Positions 44,956-54,646 of a DNA stretch of 64,000 nucleotides are shown here, in pieces. The notes beneath the pieces were generated by a model. It did not search any database. It saw nothing but the letters and a program-made list of their open reading frames with translations, and was not told the DNA's origin. Source of the stretch: Microvirga sp. 3-52 (GTDB lineage: Bacteria; Pseudomonadota; Alphaproteobacteria; Rhizobiales; Beijerinckiaceae); NCBI RefSeq assembly GCF_018383585.1, contig NZ_JAHAMK010000022.1, positions 21,660 to 85,659 on the forward strand, written 5' to 3'. A program made the position numbers and the translations under genes. Numbering within the stretch: position 1 is the stretch's first letter; each line of letters opens with the position of its first letter.

Positions 44956-45927
44956 GTGACCGAGCTCGAGGATCTGAGGACTTTCGTGGAGGTCGTCGAG
45001 AGCGGCGGACTCAACCGTGCGGCGGCCCACCTGGGCGTCTCGAAGTCGATCATCAGTCGGAGGATCACGCGCCTGGAGGCGGATCTCGGCACCCGTCTGC
45101 TCAGCCGGAGCACGCGCGGCATCACCCCGACCGAGGCCGGCATCGAGTTCAAGGCGCGGTGCGACCGGATCCTGGCGGAGCTCGAGGAGGCGCGCGAAGC
45201 GGTCGCGCAACAGGGCCGGTCGGTGCGCGGGCACCTTCGCCTCTCCGCCCCGCTGTCGTTCGGCGTGCGTCACCTGGCGCCGGTCCTGGCGGACCTCGCC
45301 CGGGCCCACCCGGACCTCGAGCTGGACGTGTCCTATAGCGACCGGGTGGTGGAACTGATCGGGGAGCGGTTCGACGCCGCGATCCGTATAGGCTCCCTCC
45401 GGGATTCCAGCCTCGTGGCTCGCCGGATTGCGCCGGTTCGTGCGGTGATGGTTGCGAGTCCCGATTACCTGGCCCGCCACGGACGGCCGAGAACACCGCA
45501 GGATCTCACCGCGCATCAATGTCTCATCTACACGGGTCGTCTCGTACCCGAGTGGCAATTCCAGTCGGGCAAGCGCTGGATCGCAGTCCGTCCCGAAGGG
45601 CGATTGAAGACGGATAGTGGAGAAGCCATTCTCCAATGGGCGATCGCGGGCCTCGGGATCGCCGATGCGCCGTCGTTCCTGGTCTCCGACGCCATCGAGA
45701 GCGGTGCCCTTGAACCCCTCCTGCTGGATTACCCAACGCCCGAGTACGGCATCTACGTCGTGCGTCCGCCGGGCGCCCATGTCCCACGCAAGGTTCGGGT
45801 GCTGATCGACACGCTCGTCGAGCGGTTCGGAGGCGCGCCTACATGGGATCGATGCCTAACGGGATCAGGAGACGGGAAACACGCCGAGCCCGCGACACGA
45901 CCCCGCTCGCCGTTGTCGCGAGCCTAA
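44956..45927 (+). CDS. LysR-family transcriptional regulator
   Basis: 323 residues from GTG 44956, preceded by GGAGGGGAACATCGCC. Winged helix LRTFVEVVESGGLNRAAAHL and VSKSIISRRITRLEADLGTR, then the substrate-binding half (RLSAPLSFGVRHLAPVLADL, FDAAIRIGSLRDSSLVARR). Divergent from azoR, so it probably controls azoR and itself through the 115-base gap. The inducer is unknown. Confidence 0.92.
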   Translation: MTELEDLRTFVEVVESGGLNRAAAHLGVSKSIISRRITRLEADLGTRLLSRSTRGITPTEAGIEFKARCDRILAELEEAREAVAQQGRSVRGHLRLSAPLSFGVRHLAPVLADLARAHPDLELDVSYSDRVVELIGERFDAAIRIGSLRDSSLVARRIAPVRAVMVASPDYLARHGRPRTPQDLTAHQCLIYTGRLVPEWQFQSGKRWIAVRPEGRLKTDSGEAILQWAIAGLGIADAPSFLVSDAIESGALEPLLLDYPTPEYGIYVVRPPGAHVPRKVRVLIDTLVERFGGAPTWDRCLTGSGDGKHAEPATRPRSPLSRA

Positions 45928-46351
45928 GGTCCGGCATTCGACTGTGCACTCCCGCGATATTCGCGACTGACGCGTGAGAGGTATCATGCGAAGGCGCAGT
46001 CCTCTGCAACAGATGCTGGCGCCATGGGCTATCGGTCACCGATGCGGGCCGGGCGACGGGTGGATCACCTTATCGATCATCCAGCGGAAGGGCGGCTTCC
46101 GGCACGAGGCTGGCCTTGGTCGAAGCTCTGCACTGGCCGCCTAAACAGACCTCTGCATGGTGATGCTGAAGGGCCGTCCCTGACACTGAGCCGACTCATT
46201 ACTGACACACTTCTCCGAGCGCCGCTGGAACCTTCCGAATACGGTCGAATGACACCTATCCGATGCCGTAAATGCGCTTATCGGAAATTCTGGACGATCT
46301 TCTCGCGCACACGCGAGGCTGATAAAGCTAGGCGAGCTCGGGGGTTAACCC
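45928..46351. other. 424-base gap, no convincing gene
   Basis: A frame at 46024-46362 is open but Arg-rich, lacks a ribosome binding site and has no recognisable features. No relic or repeat was identified. Confidence 0.4.
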
Positions 46352-46555
46352 ATGCAAGATGAGCACTACGACGAACAGGCACATAGCGAGACGCTGAAGA
46401 TCGCTCAATTCAGATTATTCGGGAATGAGAGAAGGACCCGCATCATCCTGCTCGCGCTCGCCCTTCTGAACGTGGGCCTCCTGGCCTCGGCGGTCGGATA
46501 CCTCTTCTTCAATGTGTCCTTTGATCCATACAGCCCCGGTCGGTTCCTCTGGTAG
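46352..46555 (+). CDS. Small single-pass membrane protein, unknown
   Basis: 67 residues: a charged N-terminus (MQDEHYDEQAHSETLKIAQF), then one helix (IILLALALLNVGLLASAVGY) and a short tail. No good ribosome binding site. Unrecognised. Confidence 0.4.
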   Translation: MQDEHYDEQAHSETLKIAQFRLFGNERRTRIILLALALLNVGLLASAVGYLFFNVSFDPYSPGRFLW

Positions 46556-46719
46556 CCTATTCCGCCTCGTGAACCTTCGCGTGGCCGAGCATCTCTGCGC
46601 TGTTTGCGCACCCTTGCCTGACAGGGTTTGCTCAACCCAAGCTCCGGCTTCCTCAGGGATTGTGAACAGGCGAGCAACCCGGACATCGCATATGCCGAAC
46701 CCAGCTTCCAGATTCCACC

Positions 46720-46776
46720 GGGCCTGATCCTGAATGGCTGGGGTACAATCGCGTGTGTTGAAACAGGATCAGGCCC
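46720..46776. repeat. 13-bp perfect inverted repeat
   Basis: GGGCCTGATCCTG (46720-46732) and CAGGATCAGGCCC (46764-46776) are separated by 31 bases. It lies about 90 bases before the RsbQ-like gene, in a 313-base gap. It could be an operator pair, a cruciform or a small inverted element. Confidence 0.6.
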
Positions 46777-46868
46777 ACCTAGATGGGTCAATTGAACCGC
46801 AAAGCTCGGGATCGGTCGCCCGGCAAGCGATCCCGATCAACCGGTCTTTGGAATTGCACGGAGGGCCC

Positions 46869-47693
46869 ATGTCTGCCGTTCTGACCCGACACAATGTCAA
46901 GGTTTTGGGCCATGGCGAGCAGCCCATGCTGTTCGTCCATGGCTACGGCTGCGATCAGAACATGTGGCGCCTCGTCACGCCGGCTTTCGAGGATCGCTAT
47001 AAGGTCGTCCTCTTCGACCATGTCGGTCACGGCCAGTCGGACGCTGGATCCTTCGATCCGACACAATACGCCTCGCTCGATCGCTACGCAGACGACGTTC
47101 TGGCGATCTGCCGCGAACTGAACCTGACGGATGTGATCTTCGTCGGCCACTCTGTCAGCGCCATGATCGGCGTTCTCGCCGCCATCCAGGAGCCGGAGCG
47201 GTTCGACCGCCTCGTCCTGATCGGACCCTCGCCGCGCTATATCAACGATGGCGATTACGTGGGCGGGTTCAAGCCGGAGGACATCGAGGGCTTGCTCGAC
47301 TTCCTCGACAGCAACCATCTCGGCTGGTCGAGCACCATGGCTCCGGTGATCATGGGCAACCCGGACCGGCCGGAACTCGGCGAGGAGCTCACCAACAGCT
47401 TCTGCCGCACCGACCCGGAGATCGCCAAGCACTTCGCCCGCGTGACGTTCCTCTCCGACAACCGGGCCGACCTGTCCATGGTGAGGACAAGGGCCCTCAT
47501 CCTCCAGTGCTCCAAGGACGCGATCGCTCCTGAGGCCGTCGGGCGCTACATGCATCAGAGCCTTCCAGGCAGCGAGTTCGTCCTGATGAAGGCAACAGGC
47601 CATTGTCCGAACCTGAGTGCGCCCGAGGAGACGATTGCCGCCATCGAAGCCTTTCTGCGCCATCCGGCTACCAGCGACACGGCGGCAGAGTGA
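46869..47693 (+). CDS. RsbQ-like alpha/beta hydrolase
   Basis: 274 residues, ATG 46869 with CGGAGGG upstream. Catalytic triad readable as Ser95 (VGHSVSAM), Asp217 (CSKDAIAP) and His245 (TGHCPNLS), almost the same numbers as Ser96, Asp219, His247 of B. subtilis RsbQ. The lid region (IEGLLDFLDSNHLGWSSTMA) and MGNPDRPELGEELTNSFCR are typical of RsbQ/KAI2-type hydrolases. The stop overlaps the start of the PAS kinase (GTGA), so it probably makes or breaks a small ligand sensed by that PAS domain. Confidence 0.88.
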   Translation: MSAVLTRHNVKVLGHGEQPMLFVHGYGCDQNMWRLVTPAFEDRYKVVLFDHVGHGQSDAGSFDPTQYASLDRYADDVLAICRELNLTDVIFVGHSVSAMIGVLAAIQEPERFDRLVLIGPSPRYINDGDYVGGFKPEDIEGLLDFLDSNHLGWSSTMAPVIMGNPDRPELGEELTNSFCRTDPEIAKHFARVTFLSDNRADLSMVRTRALILQCSKDAIAPEAVGRYMHQSLPGSEFVLMKATGHCPNLSAPEETIAAIEAFLRHPATSDTAAE

Positions 47694-49354
47694 GCATTGA
47701 CCCGAAGGCGCTGATGGAAAGCCTGGAGGAACTCTACGAGAGCGCCCCATGCGGCTATCTCTCGACCCTGCCGGATGGCACGATCATCCGAGCCAATCAG
47801 ACCTTCCTCACCTGGATCGGCATGGAGCGGGAGGACCTTGTCGGCCACAAATGCTTCCAGGACCTTCTGAGCATTGGTGGCAGGATCTTCTACGACACAC
47901 ATTTTGCGCCGCTGCTGCGGATGCAGGGCTTCGTGAACGAGATCGCCTTCGATCTGACCTGCACTGACGGCCGCTCCCTGCCTGTTCTCGCCAACACCGT
48001 CCAGAAGCGGGACGCCGCCGGGCATCCTGTCGTCAACCGCATCACCCTGTTCAACGCCACCGACCGGCGAAAGTACGAACGGGAGCTGCTCCTCGCGCGC
48101 CAAAAGGCCGAGCAGGCCACCGCGGAGCTCAAGCGCCTGAACGAGACCCTGGAGGAGCGGGTCGCGCATGAGGTCGCCGAGCGCCTGAAGGCCGAGGAGG
48201 CGATGCGCCAATCCCAGAAGATGGAGGCGATCGGCCAGCTCACCGGCGGCATCGCCCATGACTTCAACAACCTGCTCACCATCATCGTCGGCAACATCGA
48301 GCTCATGCAGCGCCGGCTGCCGGAGGAGGCCGACCGCCTCCGGCGAGCCGCCGATCACGCCATGGACGCGACGCGCCGGGCTGCGACCCTGACGCACCGG
48401 CTTCTGGCCTTCTCGCGGCGGCAGCCGCTGGATCCGAAGCCCATCGACGTCAACAAGCTGGTGGCCGGGATGTCGGACCTCCTGCGGCGGACGCTCGGTG
48501 AAGTGGTTATGCTGGAAACCGTTCTCGCGGGCGGTCTCTGGCGCAGCCAGGCCGATCCGAACCAGTTGGAGAACGCCATCCTCAACCTGGCGGTCAACGC
48601 CCGCGATGCCATGCCCGATGGCGGCAAACTCACGATTGAGACGGCCAATGCTCACTTGGATGAAGCCTATGTCGGGGCGCTCATCGAACCTGTCCCGGCG
48701 GGGCAGTATGTGCTTGTGGCCGTCTCGGATACGGGCACAGGCATGGACCGGGTCACCATGGACAGGGTGTTCGAGCCGTTCTTCACCACGAAAGAGGTCG
48801 GCAAGGGCACGGGTCTGGGCCTGAGCCAGGTCTACGGCTTCGTCCGACAGTCCAACGGGCATGTCAGGATCTACAGCGAGGTGGGGGAGGGCACGACGAT
48901 CAAGCTCTACCTGCCGCGCCTGATCGGTTCCAGCGAGGAGGCACCCGAGAGACCGGCGAGGAACCCCGCCACCGTGCAGGGTTCAGGCGAGACCATCCTG
49001 GTCGTCGAAGACGAGCCGGGCCTGCGGGCCTATACCATTGAGGCTCTGTGTGATCTCGGGTACCGCGTTCTTGAGGCGGCAGACGGTCGAGAGGCACTGG
49101 AGATCGTCAGGAAGCATTCCGAGATCAAACTGCTCTTTACCGATGTGGTGCTGAGGGGCGGGATGAACGGCGGTGCCATTGCCGAGGAAGTGGTGCGGCT
49201 CAGGCCCGGGCTCCCGGTTCTGTTCACGACAGGCTACACATCCAACGCCATCGTTCACCAAAGCCGCCTAGACCCTGGCGTGAATCTGATCGGGAAGCCC
49301 TTCACCTATGCCGAGTTGGCCGCCAAGGTGAGGCGCATGCTCGACGTCGGCTGA
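47690..49354 (+). CDS. PAS-domain hybrid histidine kinase with C-terminal receiver
   Basis: 554 residues starting at GTG 47690, which overlaps the hydrolase stop. PAS domain about residues 10-125 ([20 protein letters not shown]), coiled coil 128-175, HisKA with phospho-acceptor His190 ([17 protein letters not shown]), HATPase ([32 protein letters not shown]), and a REC domain with Asp485 ([14 protein letters not shown]). No transmembrane helix, so cytosolic. In Bacillus RsbQ works with the PAS phosphatase RsbP; here a kinase takes that place. The downstream output protein is not in view. Confidence 0.92.
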   Translation: MSIDPKALMESLEELYESAPCGYLSTLPDGTIIRANQTFLTWIGMEREDLVGHKCFQDLLSIGGRIFYDTHFAPLLRMQGFVNEIAFDLTCTDGRSLPVLANTVQKRDAAGHPVVNRITLFNATDRRKYERELLLARQKAEQATAELKRLNETLEERVAHEVAERLKAEEAMRQSQKMEAIGQLTGGIAHDFNNLLTIIVGNIELMQRRLPEEADRLRRAADHAMDATRRAATLTHRLLAFSRRQPLDPKPIDVNKLVAGMSDLLRRTLGEVVMLETVLAGGLWRSQADPNQLENAILNLAVNARDAMPDGGKLTIETANAHLDEAYVGALIEPVPAGQYVLVAVSDTGTGMDRVTMDRVFEPFFTTKEVGKGTGLGLSQVYGFVRQSNGHVRIYSEVGEGTTIKLYLPRLIGSSEEAPERPARNPATVQGSGETILVVEDEPGLRAYTIEALCDLGYRVLEAADGREALEIVRKHSEIKLLFTDVVLRGGMNGGAIAEEVVRLRPGLPVLFTTGYTSNAIVHQSRLDPGVNLIGKPFTYAELAAKVRRMLDVG

Positions 49355-49373
49355 CTAAGGGTTCGAGGCGCTG

Positions 49374-49508
49374 ATGGCCGGGAAGGATCACGTGATTGCA
49401 GCCTCCATGAAGACCAAGATCGAAGGCGCCCTGAACAAGATCCTCCCGGAAGCGACCAAGGCCGAGCAGCACCGCAAGAGAGCGGAACCGGGCTCTGCCG
49501 GTTCTTGA
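49374..49508 (+). CDS. Possible 44-residue protein
   Basis: ATG 49374 to TGA 49508: MAGKDHVIAASMKTKIEGAL, then a Lys/Ala-rich helix. It lies 19 bases after the kinase gene without a strong ribosome binding site. Unrecognised; could be chance. Confidence 0.25.
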   Translation: MAGKDHVIAASMKTKIEGALNKILPEATKAEQHRKRAEPGSAGS

Positions 49509-49721
49509 GACGGCCTCATGCCATCGCTCGTGCTTGCCGCGTCGGCCTCGTCCGTAGGAACCTGAGCCGCTCCCGATCGTTAGAAAGCGCTTATTGCCTA
49601 TGTATCGCGTGTATCGCGTGCGCGGCGGCCTGCCACCGGGAAAGTGGTGCGGCAGCCGTTCTGCTTGAGCCTGATCAGTCCGCAGCAGGACCATTGGGCA
49701 GATTGCGCCGAGGAGGTCCTG

Positions 49722-50237
49722 ATGAGTGCAGGCCATAGTGGCTCAGCAACCCTGCCCGAGAGAATTCCCGTCACCCTGACGGTCAATGGCGAGGTCCGGC
49801 AACTCGATGTGCTACCCTGGACCGTTCTGCTGGATCTCCTGCGCGATCATCTCGCCCTGACCGGAACCAAGAAGGGCTGCGATCACGGCCAGTGCGGGGC
49901 CTGCACGGTGATCGTCGACGGCAAGCGGATCAATTCCTGCATGGCCTTCGCCGTGATGAAGGATGGATCGAACGTCACCACCATCGAAGGTCTTGCCAAA
50001 GATGGAGCGCTGCACCCCCTGCAGCAGGCCTTCATCGATCACGACGCCTTTCAATGCGGCTACTGCACTCCCGGGCAGATCTGCTCCGGCGTCGCCTTGA
50101 TCGAGGAGGGCAGGGCGAAGACACGCGACGAGATCCGTGAGTTCATGAGCGGCAACATCTGCCGCTGCGGGGCCTATACCAACATCGTCGATGCCATCGA
50201 GCAGGTGATCGGGGCGAACGGGGAGGCTGGGCGATGA
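49722..50237 (+). CDS. 2Fe-2S subunit of the second PaoABC-like oxidoreductase, no Tat signal
   Basis: 171 residues; ATG preceded by GAGGAGGTCCTG. Clusters [14 protein letters not shown] and [25 protein letters not shown] as in the paralog at 38972. It begins directly with the ferredoxin fold ([20 protein letters not shown]), so unlike the first operon this enzyme should remain in the cytoplasm. It overlaps the FAD gene by 4 bases. Confidence 0.93.
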   Translation: MSAGHSGSATLPERIPVTLTVNGEVRQLDVLPWTVLLDLLRDHLALTGTKKGCDHGQCGACTVIVDGKRINSCMAFAVMKDGSNVTTIEGLAKDGALHPLQQAFIDHDAFQCGYCTPGQICSGVALIEEGRAKTRDEIREFMSGNICRCGAYTNIVDAIEQVIGANGEAGR

Positions 50238-51250
50238 ACCGCTTTTCGTACCTGCGCGCCACAAGCATCGATGAAGCCGTGCGTGCAGCGGCCGCCGATC
50301 CGACGAGCCGCTTCATCGCCGGCGGCACCAACCTCATCGACCTGATGAAGTACAACGTGGAGCGGCCCGAACGGCTCATCGACATCACGCGCCTGCCGCT
50401 GAACCGGATCGAAGAAGCGGATGGCGGTGGTCTGCGGATCGGCGCCCTGGTGACCAACGACGAGGCGGCCTCCGACCCTCGCATCCGGGACCGGTATCCT
50501 CTGCTGTCCAGCGCGATCCTGGCCGGCGCCTCGCCTCAATTGCGCAACTCGGCCACGACAGGAGGCAATCTCCTGCAGCGCACCCGCTGTTACTATTTCT
50601 ATGACCCGGGAACGCCCTGCAACAAGCGTGAGCCCGGCACGGGCTGTCCGGCCGCATTCGGGCGCAACCGGATCCATGCCATCCTGGGCACGAGCGAGCA
50701 TTGCATCGCCACGCACCCGTCCGACATGGCCGTTGCTCTCGCGGCCCTGGAGGCCGTCGTTCATGTGGCGGGTCCCGACGGCGAGCGAGCGATCCCCCTG
50801 TCCGACTTTCACCGGCTGCCGGGTGATCACCCCGAGATCGACACCACCCTGCGGCATGGGGAGATCATCACGGCCGTGGAGCTGCCGCCGACGGATTACG
50901 GGCGGCACTACACCTATCTCAAGCTGCGGGACCGTCTCTCCTACGCCTTTGCGCTCGTCTCCGTCGCCGTCGCTCTGCAGATGGATGGAGACACCATCGC
51001 GGACGCCAGGCTCGCTCTCGGCGGCGTCGCGCATAAGCCGTGGCGCGATCCGGAGGGGGAAGCCATGCTGCGGGGGCAACCTGCTGCGGAAGACCGGTTT
51101 GCTGCTGTCGCCAGCCACATCCTCAAGGATGCCAAGGGCTATGAGGACAATGCCTTCAAGATCGATCTGGCCAAGCGGGCGATCATCCGGGCCCTGTCCC
51201 AGGCTGCCGCCGGAACACCCCAGTCCCAGACCGACAAGCGGATTCAATGA
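50234..51250 (+). CDS. FAD subunit of the second PaoABC-like oxidoreductase
   Basis: 338 residues. FAD loops [20 protein letters not shown] and [20 protein letters not shown]; Cys insertion [20 protein letters not shown] then C, again the PaoB-type 4Fe-4S site. Overlaps the small subunit by 4 bases, and its stop region overlaps the start of the large subunit. Confidence 0.93.
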   Translation: MNRFSYLRATSIDEAVRAAAADPTSRFIAGGTNLIDLMKYNVERPERLIDITRLPLNRIEEADGGGLRIGALVTNDEAASDPRIRDRYPLLSSAILAGASPQLRNSATTGGNLLQRTRCYYFYDPGTPCNKREPGTGCPAAFGRNRIHAILGTSEHCIATHPSDMAVALAALEAVVHVAGPDGERAIPLSDFHRLPGDHPEIDTTLRHGEIITAVELPPTDYGRHYTYLKLRDRLSYAFALVSVAVALQMDGDTIADARLALGGVAHKPWRDPEGEAMLRGQPAAEDRFAAVASHILKDAKGYEDNAFKIDLAKRAIIRALSQAAAGTPQSQTDKRIQ

Positions 51251-51261
51251 GGAGCGTGCCC

Positions 51262-53499
51262 ATGCAGCCCGCAAACGCTTACATCGGCACGCCTCAGAAC
51301 CGCGTCGACGGGCGCGCCAAGGTCACGGGCGAGGCGAAATACGCGGCGGAGTTCGATGCCCCGGACCTCGCCTATGGCATTGTCGTCTCAAGCGCCATTG
51401 CCAAGGGCCGGATCAAGTCCATCGACACTTCGGCGGCGCTCGCGGTGCCGGGCGTGCTGCAGGTCTTCACGCACGAGAACCGCTCTCGGACAGCCTGGTT
51501 CGATCGCAACTTCCGCGATGAGACCGCCCCTCCCGGATCGCCCTTCCGTCCGCTCTACGATGAGGGGATCGTCTACGGCGGCCAGCCCGTCGCGCTGGTC
51601 GTGGCCGAGGAGTTCGAGCTCGCCGCCCATGCGGCCTCTCTTGTGCGCATCGAGTACGAGACCGACGCTCACATGACCGATCTCGACCTCAGGCGGAGCG
51701 AAGCCTATGTGCCGCCGAAGAAGCGCTCGAACGTCAAGCCGCCTCCGAGCCCGCGCGGCGATGCCGAAGGTGCCCTCGCGCAGGCGCCGGTTAAGGTCCA
51801 TGCCGAATATCGCGTTGCCATCGAGCACCACAATCCGATGGAGACCCATGCCTCGACGGTTATCTACGAGCAGGACGGCACACTCACCATCCACGACAAG
51901 ACCCAAGGGGCGCAGAACAGCCAGAGCTATGTGTCGAGCGTCTTCGGGCTGTCGAGCAGCCAAGTGCGGGTCGCGTCGCCCTACATCGGTGGAGCCTTCG
52001 GGTCGGGCCCGCGTCCGCAATACCAGCTGTTCCTCGCCGTCATGGCGGCGCTTGAACTCAAGCGCTCGGTTCGCGTGGTGCTGACCCGCGACCAGATGTT
52101 CACCTTCGGCTACAGGCCCCTGACGATCCAGACGATCTCGCTGGGTGCGAATCCGGACGGGAAGCTCGTGTCCCTCATGCATGATGCCATCCAGACGACC
52201 TCCACTTTCGAGGATTATCAGGAGGTTGTCGTGAACTGGTCTAACCTTCTCTACCACTGCGATAATGTGAAACTCACGTATCAGCTGGCGCAGGTTGATA
52301 CCTATACACCCATCGATATGCGCGCTCCCGGTGCCGCACTCGGCGTCACGGCCATCGAGACGGCCATGGATGAGCTCGCCTATGCGGCAGGAATCGATCC
52401 TGTCGAGCTGCGGCTCAGGAATTATGCCGAGACGGATGAGGCGGACAAGAAAACCTTCACCAGCAAGGAACTCCGCGCCTGCTACCAGCTCGGGGCCGAG
52501 CGCTTCGGCTGGGCCAAGCGCAACCCTGAGCCCCGTTCCATGCGCGACGGGCGGGAACTCGTCGGCTGGGGCATGGCGACCGGCGTGTGGGAAGCCATCA
52601 TGCAGAAGACCGCCGCGCGGGCGGTCCTGACCCGGGACGGCAACCTCGAGATCACGTCCGCCACCACGGATATCGGCACCGGCACCTACACGATCCTGAC
52701 CCAGATTGCAGCGGAAACCCTCGGACTCCCCATGGAGGCGGTGACCACGAAGATCGGCGACTCGAGCCTGCCGAAATCTCCCGTTCAGGGCGGGTCGTGG
52801 ACGGCGGCCTCCGCCGGTTCCGCCGTGCAGAACGCCTGCCTTTCGGTCCGGGAGCAGCTTTTCAAGTATGCCCGGCAGATGGAGGAATCGCCGCTGGCCA
52901 ATGCCAGCATCGAACAGGTGATGTTTGTCGATGGGCGAATTTGTCTGATGAACGAACCGAATGTCGGCGTCATCTTTGCCGAAGCCATGCAGGCGGCCGG
53001 CGTCGAGCGGGTCGAGGCGGAGGAAAAGGCCAGTCCCGGCATGCTGACGAGCATGCGTCATTCCGGCTACTCGCATTCGGCCGTCTTCGTGGACGTGAAG
53101 GTCGATGAAGAATTGGGCCGCGTGCGGGTGACGCGGGTGGTCAATGCAGTGGCGGCCGGCACCATTCTGAATCCGAAGACGGCGCGCAGCCAGATCTTGG
53201 GCGGCGTCGTGTTCGGGATCGGCATGGCGCTTGAGGAGGAGTCCATGCTCGACCACAATCTCGGGCGCTTCATGAACCACAATCTGGCCGAGTACCATGT
53301 GCCGGTGAATGCGGACGTCTACGACATCGACGTGATCTTCGTGTCCGAGCACGAGCAGCTGCTCAATCCTTTGGGGATCAAGGGCCTGGGCGAGATCGGC
53401 GTGGTCGGAACGGCGGCGGCCATCGGCAACGCCGTCTTTCACGCCACGGGCAAGCGCGTCCGCGAATACCCGATCACCGTCGACAAGCTGCTTGGGTAG
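51262..53499 (+). CDS. Molybdenum-binding large subunit of the second PaoABC-like oxidoreductase
   Basis: 745 residues from ATG 51262, supported by AGGAG 8-12 bases before it; ATG 51247 (ATGA overlap) is an alternative. NRVDGRAKVTGEAKYAAEFD opens the fold. Cofactor-site stretches EHHNPMETHASTVIYEQDG, SPYIGGAFGSGPRPQYQLFL and MRAPGAALGVTAIETAMDEL; active-site Glu in GIKGLGEIGVVGTAAAIGNA. Clearly paralogous to 40596-42815 but diverged. Substrate unknown. Confidence 0.93.
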   Translation: MQPANAYIGTPQNRVDGRAKVTGEAKYAAEFDAPDLAYGIVVSSAIAKGRIKSIDTSAALAVPGVLQVFTHENRSRTAWFDRNFRDETAPPGSPFRPLYDEGIVYGGQPVALVVAEEFELAAHAASLVRIEYETDAHMTDLDLRRSEAYVPPKKRSNVKPPPSPRGDAEGALAQAPVKVHAEYRVAIEHHNPMETHASTVIYEQDGTLTIHDKTQGAQNSQSYVSSVFGLSSSQVRVASPYIGGAFGSGPRPQYQLFLAVMAALELKRSVRVVLTRDQMFTFGYRPLTIQTISLGANPDGKLVSLMHDAIQTTSTFEDYQEVVVNWSNLLYHCDNVKLTYQLAQVDTYTPIDMRAPGAALGVTAIETAMDELAYAAGIDPVELRLRNYAETDEADKKTFTSKELRACYQLGAERFGWAKRNPEPRSMRDGRELVGWGMATGVWEAIMQKTAARAVLTRDGNLEITSATTDIGTGTYTILTQIAAETLGLPMEAVTTKIGDSSLPKSPVQGGSWTAASAGSAVQNACLSVREQLFKYARQMEESPLANASIEQVMFVDGRICLMNEPNVGVIFAEAMQAAGVERVEAEEKASPGMLTSMRHSGYSHSAVFVDVKVDEELGRVRVTRVVNAVAAGTILNPKTARSQILGGVVFGIGMALEEESMLDHNLGRFMNHNLAEYHVPVNADVYDIDVIFVSEHEQLLNPLGIKGLGEIGVVGTAAAIGNAVFHATGKRVREYPITVDKLLG

Positions 53500-53567
53500 G
53501 CTGAACCGCGCCCGGTATAACGAACACTGCATTGCCATTGGGGCACGGCGATCTACTTGGAACTGGA

Positions 53568-53942
53568 ATGATCACGAGCGATGCGGACATCCTGAAGGAG
53601 GCCGAGGCCTGGAAGCGCGCCGGCAAGGGCGTGGCGGTCGCGACGGTCGTCGAGACCTGGGGATCGGCACCTCGTCCTGTCGGGAGCCATCTCGTTATCG
53701 ATGAGGCGGCCAACTTCCTAGGCTCCGTCTCCGGCGGCTGCGTCGAAGGCGCCGTCATCATGGAAGCCATGGACGTGATCGCGGACGGACGGCCCCGGAT
53801 GCTCGAATTCGGGGTTGCCAATGAGACCGCCTGGCAGGTCGGCCTCACCTGCGGCGGACGCATCCGTATCTACCTGGAGCGGGTGGAGGATGGCTCCGAT
53901 CACCTCGCCGGCCGTCCTGGTTCAGGTCAAGCGCTCGCATGA
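53568..53942 (+). CDS. XdhC N-terminal domain protein (split XdhC, part 1)
   Basis: 124 residues from ATG 53568. It holds only the XdhC/CoxI N-terminal domain (VATVVETWGSAPRPVGSHLV, FLGSVSGGCVEGAVIMEAMD) and stops where the full-length XdhC at 42886 goes on. The stop overlaps the next gene by 4 bases, so the two halves are made together. Confidence 0.88.
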   Translation: MITSDADILKEAEAWKRAGKGVAVATVVETWGSAPRPVGSHLVIDEAANFLGSVSGGCVEGAVIMEAMDVIADGRPRMLEFGVANETAWQVGLTCGGRIRIYLERVEDGSDHLAGRPGSGQALA

Positions 53943-54646
53943 AGCTCGACCTTCTCGCTGCTCTCAATGAAGAGTGCGCCGCCCGCCGCGCAACCGTTCT
54001 GATTACGGAGATTGCGTCAGGGCAGCAGCGTCTCGTGCGCGAGAAGGACATTCCGGCGGATCCCTTGAGACATCGCCTTCAGGAGCACCTCACCCTGCGC
54101 ACGAGCGGCCTGATCGAGGAGGGCGACAAACAATTCTTCCTGGATGTGCATGTTCCACCCGTGAAGCTGCTGGTCATTGGAGCCGTTCACGTCAGTCAGG
54201 CGCTTGCACCCATGGCGGCGGGATTGGATCTCATGGTCACGATCATTGATCCGCGCACCGCCTTCGCCTCGCCCGAGCGCTTTCCCGGTGTGGCCCTCCT
54301 GGCCGAATGGCCCGACGAAGTGATGCGGCGCATTCGTCTTGACCGGAACACGGCCGTTCTCACGCTCACGCATGATCCGAAAATCGATGATCGCGCTTTG
54401 GCGGAGGCTCTCAGGTCCGACTGCTTCTACATCGGTGCGCTCGGATCCCGGAAATCGCATGCGCAGCGGTTGGAGCGCCTGCGCGCGACAGGCTTCGGCG
54501 AGGATGACCTCGTACGCATCCATGGGCCGGTCGGCCTCAACATCGGGGCTGTCTCTCCCGGCGAAATCGCCATCTCCATCCTGGCTGAGATCATCTCTCT
54601 CCTGCGACAGGATCGTCGGCAAGCGCGCAAGGCAACGGAGGGATGA
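53939..54646 (+). CDS. XdhC C-terminal Rossmann domain protein (split XdhC, part 2)
   Basis: 235 residues with the XdhC_C fold: KLLVIGAVHVSQALAPMAAG, VLTLTHDPKIDDRALAEAL and FYIGALGSRKSHAQRLERLR, ending GLNIGAVSPGEIAISILAEI. Works with part 1 to mature the molybdenum cofactor of the preceding large subunit. Overlaps the MobA-like gene by 4 bases. Confidence 0.9.
   Translation: MKLDLLAALNEECAARRATVLITEIASGQQRLVREKDIPADPLRHRLQEHLTLRTSGLIEEGDKQFFLDVHVPPVKLLVIGAVHVSQALAPMAAGLDLMVTIIDPRTAFASPERFPGVALLAEWPDEVMRRIRLDRNTAVLTLTHDPKIDDRALAEALRSDCFYIGALGSRKSHAQRLERLRATGFGEDDLVRIHGPVGLNIGAVSPGEIAISILAEIISLLRQDRRQARKATEG

Noticed and set aside
46024..46362. 112-codon plus-strand frame
   Set aside because: No start signal or domain, composition like non-coding shadow.
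46622..46629. CAGGGTTT copies at 46622 and 56779
   Set aside because: Only the first 8 bases match; the CCC-rr-TGG half and the spacing to a start are missing, so not counted as part of the shared element.
49595..49622. Short direct repeats TATCGCGTG
   Set aside because: Only two or three imperfect units; no array, not a CRISPR.
47555..53538. Long minus-strand frames at 47555-48862 and 51388-53538, and 41442-42755 in the first operon
   Set aside because: Antisense to the kinase and Mo-subunit genes; low-complexity composition and no recognisable domain.
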